The notes below the pieces were generated by a model. The model was not told the origin of the DNA. It saw nothing but the letters and a program-made list of their open reading frames with translations, and did no database searches. 64,000 nucleotides of DNA from SOJA01 sp964598485 (GTDB lineage Archaea; Thermoproteota; Bathyarchaeia; Bathyarchaeales; Bathycorpusculaceae): contig CAZRCD010000010.1 of the NCBI GenBank assembly GCA_964598485.1, positions 1-64,000 of the forward strand, read 5' to 3'. Positions 32,612-42,232 of this stretch are shown piece after piece. Within the stretch, counting starts at the first letter, position 1. Each line of letters starts with the position of its first letter. The translations under genes and the position numbers were made by a program.

Positions 32612-35600
32612 TTATTTTCTTTTGCGTCTGATCAGGCTTATTACTGTGCCGAATATTGCCAGAAGCATGGTGTAGAAGATTAACGGTGTCTTTGCAACTG
32701 GTTTGGTTAACGAGACCGAGTAGCCTCCAACAGCAGCCGATGTAACAGTTACTCTAGCGGTGCCTGATTGCAGTTTGTTGCTATTGGCGTCTGTAACCTC
32801 TAGGTGCACGTAGTAGATGCCGCTTGAAGTCGAAGTGAAAGTCCAAGATGGAGAGTTTGCACCGGAAACAGGATCGCCATTTAAGTACCACTGATAAGTG
32901 TAGGGCGATGTTCCTCCACTGGCTGTTGAGGTGAAAGTGACTGAACTGCCTACAGGAATTGATGCTGAAAGGGGACTTATGGAAACTGAAAGTGGTGGCG
33001 GTGGAGGTGAATACGTGAATATGGCTTTTAACGTGTGATCCTTATCCATTAATACGGTGTAGGGATTCGCTGAGCCGACATCTACACTGTCAAGTTCCCA
33101 ATGGTCGAAAACATAATCAGTCTCTGGAATTGCAGTAACCGAAACAAAAGAACCAGAAGCATAAGTATATGTTCCTGGCGCTGGGTCAGTTGTACCCCCA
33201 CTCGTCGTGGTTATTGTTAGTTGATAGGTTATAAGAGTGAAAAATGCCTTCAAAGTGTGGTTGCTGCCAACATAAACGGTGATTGGATTATCTGAACCTA
33301 TATCGACATCGTCAAGCTCCCAATGGTCAAAGAGATAATCAGCAGATGGAATAGCCTCCACAACAACGTTTGTCGGAGTTTCATAGACGTAGGTTCCTGG
33401 AGAAGGATCAGTGGTGCCGCCTTCAGACATAGTGATTATTAACGTATGAGTTTCAGCAAACACCGCTTCTAAATTGTGGTCGCTATTCATTAGGACATTG
33501 ATGGGATTGTCTGAGCCAGCGGGAGAACCATCCAACACCCAATGGTCAAATCTGTAGCCTGCATTAGGTATAGCGGTAACTTCGATGCTGGTTTCAGCTG
33601 TGTAGGTGTAGGTTCCCGGTGTTGGGTCAGTGGTGCCGCCAGCAGTTGCCGTTATCGTCAATGTGTAATTGCATAATTTGAAGAAGGGTTGTAAGGTGTG
33701 GTCATCAGTCATCAGTACCGTTATTGGATTTTCTGAACCCGCATAAACACCGTCAAGCTCCCAGTAGTCAAGTAAGTAATGCTCACCTGGAACGGCTGTT
33801 ACAGAAGCGTGTGTTCCGTTAACGTGGGTGTAGGTTCCAGAAGCTGGATCAGTGACGCCGCCAGGCGAACTTAAAATCGTTAATCGGTAGGTTAAAAGCT
33901 GGAAAACAGCGTGCAAGGTGTAGTTTTTATCCATTAACACTGTGATTGGATTATCTGTTATGTTGGAGCCGTCGATTTCCCAGTGAATGAATTTGTAGTT
34001 TATATCTGATGTTGCTGTGACTATGACGGAGGATCCGGAAGCATAAATATGTGTGCCAAGTGCAGGGTCAGTGGTGCCGCCTGCAGTTGCTGTGATTGTA
34101 AGGGTGTAATTGATTAAGGAGAAAACAGCGTGTAAAATGTGGTTGCCATCCATCAAAACACTTATTGGATTATCTGAGCCAGCGGGAGAACCATCCAACA
34201 CCCAATGGTCGAGCATGTAGTTGGCTGAGGGAAGAGCTTGAACAGAAGCACTAGAACCGTCATCATAAGTGTAGGTATCGGGAACCGGATCAGTTGTTCC
34301 GCCTGTGGTTGTAGTTATTGTTAACGTGTAGGTGACTAGTGCAAATATTGCCTTCAACGTGTGGTTTTTATCCATTAAAACGGTTGTCGGGTTATTAGTG
34401 CCATTATAGGCACCGTCAAGGTCCCAATAAGCAAAATTGTAGTTTGCATCTGGAATTGCTGTAACTTCAACGTTTGTTCCTTCATCGTAGGTATAAGTTC
34501 CAGAAGCTGGATCAGTGACGCCGCCAGCAATTGCCATAATTGTTAAGGTGTAAGTAGGGAGAACAACTGTCACTTCAGCTTCATCTGATAATGCGGCTGC
34601 AGATGTATCGTCGGCTACTTTCAAAGACACCAAGTAATAACCAGTTGAAGTTGGCGTGAAAGTCCATGAAGAAGAGTTGGCTCCAGAAACTTCTGTATCG
34701 TTAACATACCATTGATAAGTATATGGTGGAGTTCCTCCGGAAACCGTTGAAGTAAAGTCTACTGATTGTCCCAACGTGATAACAGTTGAAGCTGGCTGAA
34801 TAGAAACTGACAGCTCTGGATTAACTGTGACTTCAGCAATGTTTGATTTCGCCTCTTCGCCAAGGTTGTCTGTTACATTAAGGTGAACTAGATAATAGTC
34901 TGCTGATGTCGGAGTGAAAACCCAGCTACTTGAATCGGCGCCTGCCACAGCAGATCCGTCAAGGTACCACTGATAACTATAGGGAGAAGTACCGCCTGAA
35001 ACAGAAGAAGTGAACGTTACATATTGACCTAAGTCTATAACCTTGGATGTTGGGCTTATCGAAACGGAAAGCGGAATAGGTGCCGCTTGATAAATAACCG
35101 TTGAATCTTCCGAGTGTGGAGACCAAGTCACCCCACACCATGAGCACGGTTCCCAACAAAATACAGAGCCGTAAGCGTCAAAATGTATTCGTGCATCCGT
35201 AGCGTCAGAAAACGTTACAGAAACAGTTAAAATCTTATAGCTTTTGCCCAGAATTTTTCCGACGTTTACGTAAGTATCGTTAAACCAAGTGGAATAAATG
35301 TCGTTTGGCCAATATTTTGTGCCATAGGGTTTAGGCTTACCGTATTGAAAGGCGGTTTTAGGTATGGATGTGCCGTTTATTGTTAGGCTTTGAAGATTGT
35401 TATAGGCGGCGTCATTAAGGGCCACTATCAGATGAGTATCGTAGGATTTGAGGCATCTACTAGTGTCGTATATTTTTACGGTGAAACTCCATGAATTCCC
35501 AGTTTGGTTTAGAAGCCAGCCTTTATCTATCCACGGGTCACCAGTGTTCTGTTTTACATAGGTGCCTTCTGGCAGGGAAACGCGCAGAATTGCAGGGTCA

Positions 35601-36439
35601 ACTACCTCGACAATTTCAGAATAGACATCTGTTAAGCCATCGTTGTCCGTGACTGTTAACGTCACTGTATAGTTGCCGTAAGTTAAGTAGGAATGAGTTA
35701 CCATTGGACTTGTCACAGCAGTTACGTTTCCGTCGTCAAAATCCCAAGAATAAGTTGTAATGCATCCGTCTGGGTCATAGCTTGCTGAAGCATTGAAAGT
35801 GACCGTGTCATTTGCAACTGGATAGCTTGGCGAATGAGTGAATAATGCAGTTGGCGGTGTGTCTTCGCAAATCACTTCTAAGTATGGATCTTTTGCTGTG
35901 CCGTCGTATTCTTTGCTTGCAAAGTATCGTGCAAGATTGGGATTGTTTTGAGTTGGGTCGTCCAAGAGAAGTTTAACAACAATGCTTAGTATTTTGTCTC
36001 CAGAATATTGTATTTGACCATAAGATGTAATGTCCCAGCAATAGTACTGTCCAGTTCCATTCACAAGAATACTGGTGATAAGCAAGCCGACAGCAGGTGC
36101 ATTATTCCACGTAATGCTTCCTTCATCCCAGCTGTCGCCTGTCTCATGCACATAGATCTCAACGCTTGGATCCCAACTCTTATAGGTGGAGTACAAGTAA
36201 AGTTTAACAGAAGTTATCGATTTACCATTCGGAATAGAATCTAAACCAAATTTCAGATAACTCCGCCTAGTTCTGCTGTCGGATTTAACGCGTAGGCTTG
36301 TTTCAGATCCGTGATTGCCGTTTGGAAATTCGGCTTCAACCCACGAGTCCTCAGCAGAATATACATGTGACGTATAGGAGGACTTGACAGGAAATACGAG
36401 CACAGATGAAAGCATAAGAAAACCGATTAGAAATATCAC
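32612..36439 (-). CDS. Large surface protein: DNRLRE-like, PKD/Ig-like and seven InlB-type repeats, C-terminal membrane anchor
   Basis: 1275 residues. After a signal peptide come a DNRLRE-like carbohydrate- or matrix-binding domain (about 30-190) and a PKD domain (about 195-285). A beta-rich domain and two Ig-like domains follow, each with SVSISPTSKV-like starts and PYSYQWYLDG. Next are seven tandem repeats of about 70 residues (LTITATAGGTTDP...FDHWELDG...NHTLKAVF), another Ig-like domain, and a membrane helix ending in RRKRK. It is an adhesin-like stalk on the cell surface. The GTG start at 36439 is not ideal: the frame continues upstream, where an ATA after GGGGAGAAGG would give a better signal-peptide start. 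Confidence 0.85.
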   Translation of the reverse strand: MIFLIGFLMLSSVLVFPVKSSYTSHVYSAEDSWVEAEFPNGNHGSETSLRVKSDSRTRRSYLKFGLDSIPNGKSITSVKLYLYSTYKSWDPSVEIYVHETGDSWDEGSITWNNAPAVGLLITSILVNGTGQYYCWDITSYGQIQYSGDKILSIVVKLLLDDPTQNNPNLARYFASKEYDGTAKDPYLEVICEDTPPTALFTHSPSYPVANDTVTFNASASYDPDGCITTYSWDFDDGNVTAVTSPMVTHSYLTYGNYTVTLTVTDNDGLTDVYSEIVEVVDPAILRVSLPEGTYVKQNTGDPWIDKGWLLNQTGNSWSFTVKIYDTSRCLKSYDTHLIVALNDAAYNNLQSLTINGTSIPKTAFQYGKPKPYGTKYWPNDIYSTWFNDTYVNVGKILGKSYKILTVSVTFSDATDARIHFDAYGSVFCWEPCSWCGVTWSPHSEDSTVIYQAAPIPLSVSISPTSKVIDLGQYVTFTSSVSGGTSPYSYQWYLDGSAVAGADSSSWVFTPTSADYYLVHLNVTDNLGEEAKSNIAEVTVNPELSVSIQPASTVITLGQSVDFTSTVSGGTPPYTYQWYVNDTEVSGANSSSWTFTPTSTGYYLVSLKVADDTSAAALSDEAEVTVVLPTYTLTIMAIAGGVTDPASGTYTYDEGTNVEVTAIPDANYNFAYWDLDGAYNGTNNPTTVLMDKNHTLKAIFALVTYTLTITTTTGGTTDPVPDTYTYDDGSSASVQALPSANYMLDHWVLDGSPAGSDNPISVLMDGNHILHAVFSLINYTLTITATAGGTTDPALGTHIYASGSSVIVTATSDINYKFIHWEIDGSNITDNPITVLMDKNYTLHAVFQLLTYRLTILSSPGGVTDPASGTYTHVNGTHASVTAVPGEHYLLDYWELDGVYAGSENPITVLMTDDHTLQPFFKLCNYTLTITATAGGTTDPTPGTYTYTAETSIEVTAIPNAGYRFDHWVLDGSPAGSDNPINVLMNSDHNLEAVFAETHTLIITMSEGGTTDPSPGTYVYETPTNVVVEAIPSADYLFDHWELDDVDIGSDNPITVYVGSNHTLKAFFTLITYQLTITTTSGGTTDPAPGTYTYASGSFVSVTAIPETDYVFDHWELDSVDVGSANPYTVLMDKDHTLKAIFTYSPPPPPLSVSISPLSASIPVGSSVTFTSTASGGTSPYTYQWYLNGDPVSGANSPSWTFTSTSSGIYYVHLEVTDANSNKLQSGTARVTVTSAAVGGYSVSLTKPVAKTPLIFYTMLLAIFGTVISLIRRKRK

Positions 36440-36518
36440 TCCTAATTGTTTATGCCTTAAGTATATTGCCCTTCTCCCCTCTCAGCACTAAATGCTTTGG
36501 CTTTCAACCAATATAAAA

Positions 36519-36538
36519 CTTCTGGAATTATCTTCTAT
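36519..36538 (-). promoter_or_regulatory. Surface-gene promoter motif, site A
   Basis: On the minus strand ATAGAAGATAATTCCAGAAG lies directly against the TATA box TTTTATATT (36510-36518) of the 1275-residue surface protein gene. Confidence 0.6.
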
Positions 36539-36971
36539 AACGGGAAAACATAAATTCCTTCAAAGTTCCCTCTTGAAAACTTGCAGTAACCTTTGCCAAA
36601 ACATTTTATTTTGAGGTTAATAGCAAAACGTTTCAAAACAACAGAATTACATCTTTTATATAGGAAGCCAGAAGAGCAGTGATAATAGCGATGGTTCTAA
36701 TGGACTTTAGTTTGTTTATTTTTGTTTGAAGGAGTCTCCCAATTCGATTTTATTTCGAGAAAAAAACACGCATAAAAAGAGAAGGTAGAAGAGATTCTAT
36801 GATTAATTTATCTATGCTTTCGCAATATTTCTTCTACGGAATATGGATTATAGGGTTTTTCTCGAATTAGATTATAGAAGATATTTCCAGAATGTTAAAA
36901 ACATGGTTTCAAGATTAAATAGATGGGGGGCATGCGGGGAGGCTTTCAACGTTGTATGGGAGCTGGTCTTG
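36539..36971. other. Divergent promoter region between two surface-protein genes
   Basis: AT-rich, no gene supported. TCTTTTATATAGG at about 36652-36664 and AATTTATCTATG near 36804 are TATA-like on the plus strand. The frame of the downstream gene is open from 36843, but I place its start at 36972. Confidence 0.4.
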
Positions 36972-39900
36972 ATGAGTTCTTGTAGGCTGAGACATTTTGT
37001 TAGAATGTTCCTTCTTTTCTGTTTAGTTGCAATGATGTGCCAGCAGACGTTTTTGCATTGTTTGAATTTGGACGTTATAGGAGAAACAACATCAACGTCA
37101 AAAGGGATTATTGATTTGTACACTCAGAAAGAGCCTCATAGCGGAAAGGGGCCAGACATGCCAAGCGATGCATTCGGTCCCGGAGAGGTTGTTGTTCTAT
37201 ATGCATTAGTAACGGCTGGTGGTGTACCTAAGCAAAATTTGCCTGTAGCGTTTTGTGTACAAATTCCAGATAATACTTCATTTAGTAGGGTTGCTAAAAC
37301 CAACGTAAGCGGGATAGCGAGGATTAATTTTACGATACCCGAAAAATGCGGCGTTGAAAGCGAAATATTTGGAGAATGGGGTGTTTTAACAAATGTGTTG
37401 ATTGGGAACATAAGGTTTTACGATAGACTAACTTTCAAAGTAGACTGGATTATAAAATTGGTGTCCGTAAGGACAGTATGGATGATTGATGGAAATCTTA
37501 CGTATCGACGTTATTTTGGAAAGGGAGGAGATGTTGGATTAGAAATTACTTTAAGAAGTATAGCTATGAGCATAAAAAAAGCTACATTTTCAATAGTTGT
37601 ACAGGATGAGTTAAACGTTCCAATTAATCATTTAGAAATACCTAATTTCGAAGTGCAGCCCAACCAGAAATTAATCTACCTATATGGTGCATTGAATATC
37701 CCGAAATGGGCGTTCGTTGGAAATGCAACTGTCTTCGTATCAGCGCTTACCGCTCCAGTAAATCAGAGCGGGGTTCCATACTGTCCAACAATATCAACAA
37801 ACTTTTGTATCACAATATATGAACCGCTAACAATAACTTTTCATGATGTAGCTGTTGTGAGCGTTACTCCATCTACTTACGTAGTCGAAGCGGGTCAGAT
37901 CATAGACATAACCGCTGCTGTTAGGAATGAAGGAACGACAAATGAAACCTTTAATGTAAACGCTTACTATAACTCTGACCCCATCGAAACCCTGCAAGTT
38001 GTATCACCTACGCCTTATTCGCAAGCAATGTTAAACTTTTCTTGGGATACCTCATCCCTTAGTGAGGGAAACTATACAATAACCGTGTCTATCCCATATC
38101 TAGCAGGAGAAGCGGATAGAACTGATAACGTTTTCATTGACGGAATAGTTGAGATTAAACTAAAACCACCAGTCATTATTCATGATATCGCTGTAGTTGA
38201 CGTTCACCCTTCAAACTATTATGTTTACATTGGTGATTTCATAAATATTAGTGTCAGCGTTCTCAATAAAGAAACAGAAACAGAATCCTTCAATGTAACC
38301 ACCTACTATGACTCATGTCAGATTGGAACTTTAACAGTCATCAATTTAGCGCCTAGCACTCAAACAACACGTATTTTCATTTGGAATACAAACTCTGTGA
38401 AAGAAGGTTTTTATCAAATAAGTGCTTCTGCTTTTCTTTCAAACGACAGTGATGTTTCGGATAACACTTTTGTTGATGGTGTTGTTCAAGTTAAAGCTAA
38501 GCCTCCCCCGCTAATAATTCATGATGTTGCAGTTTTAAATGTCACACCATCTTCCACTCTAGCATATATTGGTGATGTTGTTGATGTTTATGTTGTCGTT
38601 AAAAATGAGGGTAATTTTACTGAGTCTTTTAATGTTACTGTTTTTTATGATTCAAACGTCATTGAAACTTTGCTCGTTGAAAACTTGGAGCCTAACTCTG
38701 AAAAATCCCGAGTCTTCCACTGGAATATGCATGATGTACCAGAAGGAAATTACACCTTAAGCGCTTCAGCAAGTTTTGTTCCTGATGAACAGAATTTTGA
38801 AAATAACCTTTTTGTTGATGGTGTTGTTCGAATTATGGCTAGACCTCCGTTGCCTCCAATCCATGATGTTGTGGTTTTAAGCGTTTCACCCTCAAAAACC
38901 CTTGTGTATGTAGGTGAAGTTGTTGATGTTTATGTTGTTGTTAAAAATCAAGGAAATTATACTGAAACTTTTAATCTCGCCGTCTACGCAGACCTAAATA
39001 CGGCAGTTATTGGAGATGAAATCACTGTGGGCACATGGATTGTCAGAAATTTAGAGCCGAACGACGAAAATTCACCAGTTTTCCATTGGAATACGCGAAA
39101 TATGGCGGAGGGAAATTATACTTTAAGTGCAGAGGCGAGTGTTGTGCCCGGGGAGCTTAACATCGAGAATAACAGGTTTGTTGACGGAATTATTGAGATT
39201 AAACCTAAACTACCCCCCATTATCCACGACATCGCAATAATTAACGTCCGCATTCCAAGAATTAGCCTTTACATTGGCGAATTACTCCATATCAACGTTA
39301 CCGTTACCAATGAAGGAACAGAAACGGAAACATTCAACGTGAGCGCCTATTATAACTCCTTATCGATTGAGACCATGCAGGTTACAGATCTCACACCTAA
39401 CACCCAAATATCATTAGTGTTTGTTTGGAATACAAGTTATGTGCATGAGGATTTTTATCAAATAAGTTCTTTTGCCCATCCGGTTCCAGGCGAAATTGAT
39501 GTTGCAGACAATAAGTTCATTGGCGACGTTGTTGAAGTTAGGGCTAAATCTCCACCACCTATGATACATGATGTTGTGGTTTTAAGCGTTTCACCCTCAA
39601 AAACCCTTGTTTATGTAGGTGAAGTTGTTGATGTTTATGTTGTTGTTAAAAATCAAGGAAATTATACTGAAACTTTTAATCTCGCCGTCTACGCAGACCT
39701 AAATACGGCAGTTATTGGAGATGAAATCACTGTGGGCACATGGATTGTCAGAAATTTAGAGCCGAACGACGAAAATTCACCAGTTTTCCATTGGAATACG
39801 CGAAATATGGCGGAGGGAAATTATACTTTAAGTGCAGAGGCGAGTGTTGTGCCCGGGGAGCTTAACATCGAGAATAACAGGTTTGTTGACGGTGTTGTTT

Positions 39901-40187
39901 GGGTTAAGCTAGTGGTGTTACCCATTGCTTGGGAAATTCCTAGATGGCTTCTGGCTCTACTATTTTTATTGGCAGTATTTATTGGAGCTTGTTTAGTTGC
40001 CGCCATTGTATTTGCGTTGTTGTGGAGGCGTTGTAGAAAGAAAAAGGACCAGATGGACAAGCAGACAACCCGCCCTGAAGTTGGGTTCAAAAAAAGTAAG
40101 ACATGTAACGTGTGTGGGAAAGAATTCCTTGGAACATACACTTTCTGTCCCTACTGCTTCACTTTCCACGGAAAAGACTACGAATAA
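36972..40187 (+). CDS. Surface protein with six CARDB repeats, membrane helix and C-terminal zinc ribbon
   Basis: About 1071 residues from the ATG at 36972, chosen because it gives a normal signal peptide (MFLLFCLVAMM core) and has GGGAGCTGG upstream. An N-terminal beta domain of about 300 residues ends in IPKWAFVGNATVFVSALT...GVPYCP and is shared with the genes at 45365 and 47102. Six CARDB-type repeats of about 115 residues follow (each starts HDVAVxxVxPS and contains NxGNYTETFN and EGNYTLSA), then a membrane helix. The cytoplasmic tail has CNVCGKEF...CPYC, a zinc ribbon. Repeats 4 and 6 are almost identical in DNA. CARDB domains are adhesion modules. Confidence 0.85.
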   Translation: MSSCRLRHFVRMFLLFCLVAMMCQQTFLHCLNLDVIGETTSTSKGIIDLYTQKEPHSGKGPDMPSDAFGPGEVVVLYALVTAGGVPKQNLPVAFCVQIPDNTSFSRVAKTNVSGIARINFTIPEKCGVESEIFGEWGVLTNVLIGNIRFYDRLTFKVDWIIKLVSVRTVWMIDGNLTYRRYFGKGGDVGLEITLRSIAMSIKKATFSIVVQDELNVPINHLEIPNFEVQPNQKLIYLYGALNIPKWAFVGNATVFVSALTAPVNQSGVPYCPTISTNFCITIYEPLTITFHDVAVVSVTPSTYVVEAGQIIDITAAVRNEGTTNETFNVNAYYNSDPIETLQVVSPTPYSQAMLNFSWDTSSLSEGNYTITVSIPYLAGEADRTDNVFIDGIVEIKLKPPVIIHDIAVVDVHPSNYYVYIGDFINISVSVLNKETETESFNVTTYYDSCQIGTLTVINLAPSTQTTRIFIWNTNSVKEGFYQISASAFLSNDSDVSDNTFVDGVVQVKAKPPPLIIHDVAVLNVTPSSTLAYIGDVVDVYVVVKNEGNFTESFNVTVFYDSNVIETLLVENLEPNSEKSRVFHWNMHDVPEGNYTLSASASFVPDEQNFENNLFVDGVVRIMARPPLPPIHDVVVLSVSPSKTLVYVGEVVDVYVVVKNQGNYTETFNLAVYADLNTAVIGDEITVGTWIVRNLEPNDENSPVFHWNTRNMAEGNYTLSAEASVVPGELNIENNRFVDGIIEIKPKLPPIIHDIAIINVRIPRISLYIGELLHINVTVTNEGTETETFNVSAYYNSLSIETMQVTDLTPNTQISLVFVWNTSYVHEDFYQISSFAHPVPGEIDVADNKFIGDVVEVRAKSPPPMIHDVVVLSVSPSKTLVYVGEVVDVYVVVKNQGNYTETFNLAVYADLNTAVIGDEITVGTWIVRNLEPNDENSPVFHWNTRNMAEGNYTLSAEASVVPGELNIENNRFVDGVVWVKLVVLPIAWEIPRWLLALLFLLAVFIGACLVAAIVFALLWRRCRKKKDQMDKQTTRPEVGFKKSKTCNVCGKEFLGTYTFCPYCFTFHGKDYE
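38862..39187 (+). repeat. 326-bp near-identical intragenic repeat, copy 1
   Basis: Encodes CARDB repeat 4 of the surface protein. The same DNA recurs 705 bases downstream (39567-39892), with only one difference that I see (GTG versus GTT in the TLVYVGE codons), while repeats 1, 2, 3 and 5 have diverged. This indicates recent duplication or gene conversion. Confidence 0.85.
39567..39892 (+). repeat. 326-bp near-identical intragenic repeat, copy 2
   Basis: Encodes CARDB repeat 6. Partner of 38862-39187. Confidence 0.85.
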
Positions 40188-40346
40188 CTAGTTAACCTCA
40201 CGATATAATCTTGGTGATGTAGATGATTCAAAAAATTCAGTTTTCTTGAGCATATTTTGGGTAGAAATAGATATTAATTCTAGAGGAGTCTATCATAAAT
40301 GTTTTTTAACTTCTTAATTATAAATAAAATGTTGAGAGGAGAAAAA

Positions 40347-40772
40347 GTGAATATGGCTAAAAAACCCGAGCCTGAGCTTCCTATTCGTGCCATCTCTATA
40401 TTAGTGGGAATCATGATTGGATGTATTTTAGCGTATGCCTATCAAGTGAATTTGCCTACTTTGTTCTTCGAAATAAATGGATATAGTGTAATTGGTTTGC
40501 TGTATAGTTTAGTTGTCTTCGTCACTATTCCTGTGCTGGCTGGTTTTGTTAGTGCTTTGCTGCATCCTGCCATGGCTGTGAAGAACGGTTTGTCTGTTGG
40601 TTTTTTCAGCGGGTTATTTAACAGTATATTGGCTACCCTCAAACTGATTTATGCACCAGTCTTAATGCCAAGCGAGGTTTATGCCTTTTCCGTATTCGCC
40701 ATAATGTCAATTTTCATCTGGATGATTCTTGCGGCTACGGCTGCTGTGCTAGCAGAAAAATTTTATGACTAG
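40347..40772 (+). CDS. Small integral membrane protein, four helices
   Basis: About 141 residues from GTG at 40347, 5 bases after a GAGAGGAG ribosome site (ATG at 40353 is the alternative). A Pro/Lys start is followed by four membrane helices (ISILVGIMIGCILAYAY, GLLYSLVVFVTIPVLAGFV, SVGFFSGLFNSILATL, FAIMSIFIWMILAATAAVLA). The layout resembles small archaeal DUF5518-like or permease-like proteins; I do not assign a family. It sits between surface-protein genes and could serve surface assembly. Confidence 0.6.
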   Translation: MNMAKKPEPELPIRAISILVGIMIGCILAYAYQVNLPTLFFEINGYSVIGLLYSLVVFVTIPVLAGFVSALLHPAMAVKNGLSVGFFSGLFNSILATLKLIYAPVLMPSEVYAFSVFAIMSIFIWMILAATAAVLAEKFYD

Positions 40773-41306
40773 CTAATCACACATTTGTCGTAATATTTTT
40801 TGTAGAGGAAAAGGCTAGAAAAGGTTCCTATTCAGGCTGAACCCATTAGGATTATCGACTACGATTTGCAGAATAAATTCCATGAATTATATGGTTTTAG
40901 AAACTTAGAAACTTTTTGAACTATCTTCTATAACAATGAACTATCCATTATCGGATTTCGAATCCTCAGCTTTTAGCTTCAATTTTGGTGTAACGCAGTT
41001 TGCTTCATGTGTGACGCAACAAAATAGAAAACCTTTCATCTACGTTTAAATTCTCCACCGAGCCTGTTTAATACATGAGGTAACGGGAATGTTAGACAAA
41101 TTTTTGTTGTAGGTCACATTGCTGGTTATGGATATTACGTGAACATTGGAGGATGTGGTGGCAACGCTGACGTGAGGGTTTCTTCCTTTTCAAGTGATTA
41201 TACTAGGTTGGGTTCGAAATTATAAAGTGTGAGAGGTGGACAAAGAAAAAAAGGTGTAGATGGGTAACAGTGCTCTTATGTTCTTGACTCTTGGGAGCGT
41301 AATTGT
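40773..41306. other. Intergenic region with a degenerate copy of the surface-gene promoter motif
   Basis: No gene supported. On the minus strand ATAGAAGATAGTTCAAAAAG (40912-40931) is very close to site A at 36519, including the flanking TTATAGAAGATA. It is not followed by a gene on that strand, so it may be left from a lost gene or promoter duplication. Short frames near 41130-41225 look like fragments. Confidence 0.35.
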
Positions 41307-42062
41307 TTACAGCAATTTTTCGATGTCTTCCTTGCGTTCTGGTGGATGCTCAGCAATCTTCTTTTTGTGGCGGACATAAAAAACTTTAGCTACTACGGCT
41401 ACTACGGCTACTACGGCTATTACTACAATGACCACTACTGTGACTTGGAACCAGAGTTGCGTCCAAATCGGAGAAACTGGCGGCAGTTGATCTGTAACTG
41501 TACCGTTTACACGCTGATGATCTATTGGTTGCTGTTCAGGGGATACGAGCGTACTGTCAACTAGCTCTATAGTTGTTTCGCCTACGCTAAGACATGTAAA
41601 GTTCATAGTAGCTAGAAGCCCACTTCCGCTTGGCGTGCTACCAAAAGAGGTGTATCCTGCTCCTAAATGAGAAATTTCACCATGTGTGTTGTCTATCTTG
41701 CTACACACGAAACTTGTTTCACGGACTTCCTGCATGAATGGCCCTTCATACACGTTAAAGTATACGTACTGACCCCCCCAAACTAGTCTTATGCCCTGTG
41801 AATCTCCGGTCGTTACTTCAATTGCGCTGGCATTCCATTTTAGGTCGACGCCCCACATAAATAAGTTAGACACGTCGGTGATGGTTATGTTAACATTAAA
41901 TGTCGTACCAAGCTGGGTTATGTTATATGCATTGATGATTTTTAGTATCGGCGTTGCAGCCTTTGTCTCAGGCATTTGAATCTGGTATATATACGCTACA
42001 CTAGTTATGGCGAGTGCCAGCAATAGTATCATTGGAAGCGTTTTTCTCCTCAATTTTTTCAC
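41307..42062 (-). CDS. Membrane-anchored cohesin-like protein
   Basis: 251 residues: signal peptide (1 to about 35), a cohesin-like beta sandwich (ATPILKIINAYNITQLGTTF..., FMWGVDLKWNASAIEV, SGLLATMNFTCLSVGETTIE), a short linker, a membrane helix (QLWFQVTVVVIVVIAVVAVV) and a charged cytoplasmic tail. The fold resembles cohesins, the domains that bind dockerins in cellulosomes. Being anchored, it could hold dockerin proteins at the cell surface. The repeated Ala-Val-Val stretch is encoded by a 9-bp tandem repeat. Confidence 0.7.
   Translation of the reverse strand: MKKLRRKTLPMILLLALAITSVAYIYQIQMPETKAATPILKIINAYNITQLGTTFNVNITITDVSNLFMWGVDLKWNASAIEVTTGDSQGIRLVWGGQYVYFNVYEGPFMQEVRETSFVCSKIDNTHGEISHLGAGYTSFGSTPSGSGLLATMNFTCLSVGETTIELVDSTLVSPEQQPIDHQRVNGTVTDQLPPVSPIWTQLWFQVTVVVIVVIAVVAVVAVVAKVFYVRHKKKIAEHPPERKEDIEKLL
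41389..41424 (+). repeat. 9-bp tandem repeat (GCTACTACG) inside the membrane helix of the cohesin-like gene
   Basis: Three exact copies plus one imperfect copy. On the minus strand they encode Ala-Val-Val units of the anchor helix. Copy number could vary between strains without breaking the frame. Confidence 0.7.
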
Positions 42063-42232
42063 CCTAAGCTTAATTGTATGGTTCTATATTTGAAGTTTGT
42101 TATGCTCTAGCGCTTCGTTAAGCATTTTATCATCGATTTTACTTTTTTAGTTTATTTCTCTATAATTGAACAAAAATTAAGATGCTAAAGAAAAAAAAAG
42201 GAAGTGAAAGTCTTGTAAAGGTCTTTCAGTAT

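Noticed and set aside
33000..34560. Regularly spaced similar DNA units, considered as CRISPR or satellite
   Set aside because: Units are about 210 bp, in frame, and encode InlB-type protein repeats. There are no constant short repeats with unique spacers.
37136..37411. Minus-strand frames of 60-106 codons within the large surface-protein genes
   Set aside because: They are shadows of strongly supported genes and lack their own promoter or ribosome signals.
41160..41230. Possible tRNA (GGGTTCGAAATT resembles a T-arm)
   Set aside because: No matching acceptor stem, D-arm or anticodon arm can be drawn around it. No tRNA or rRNA gene was found in the window.
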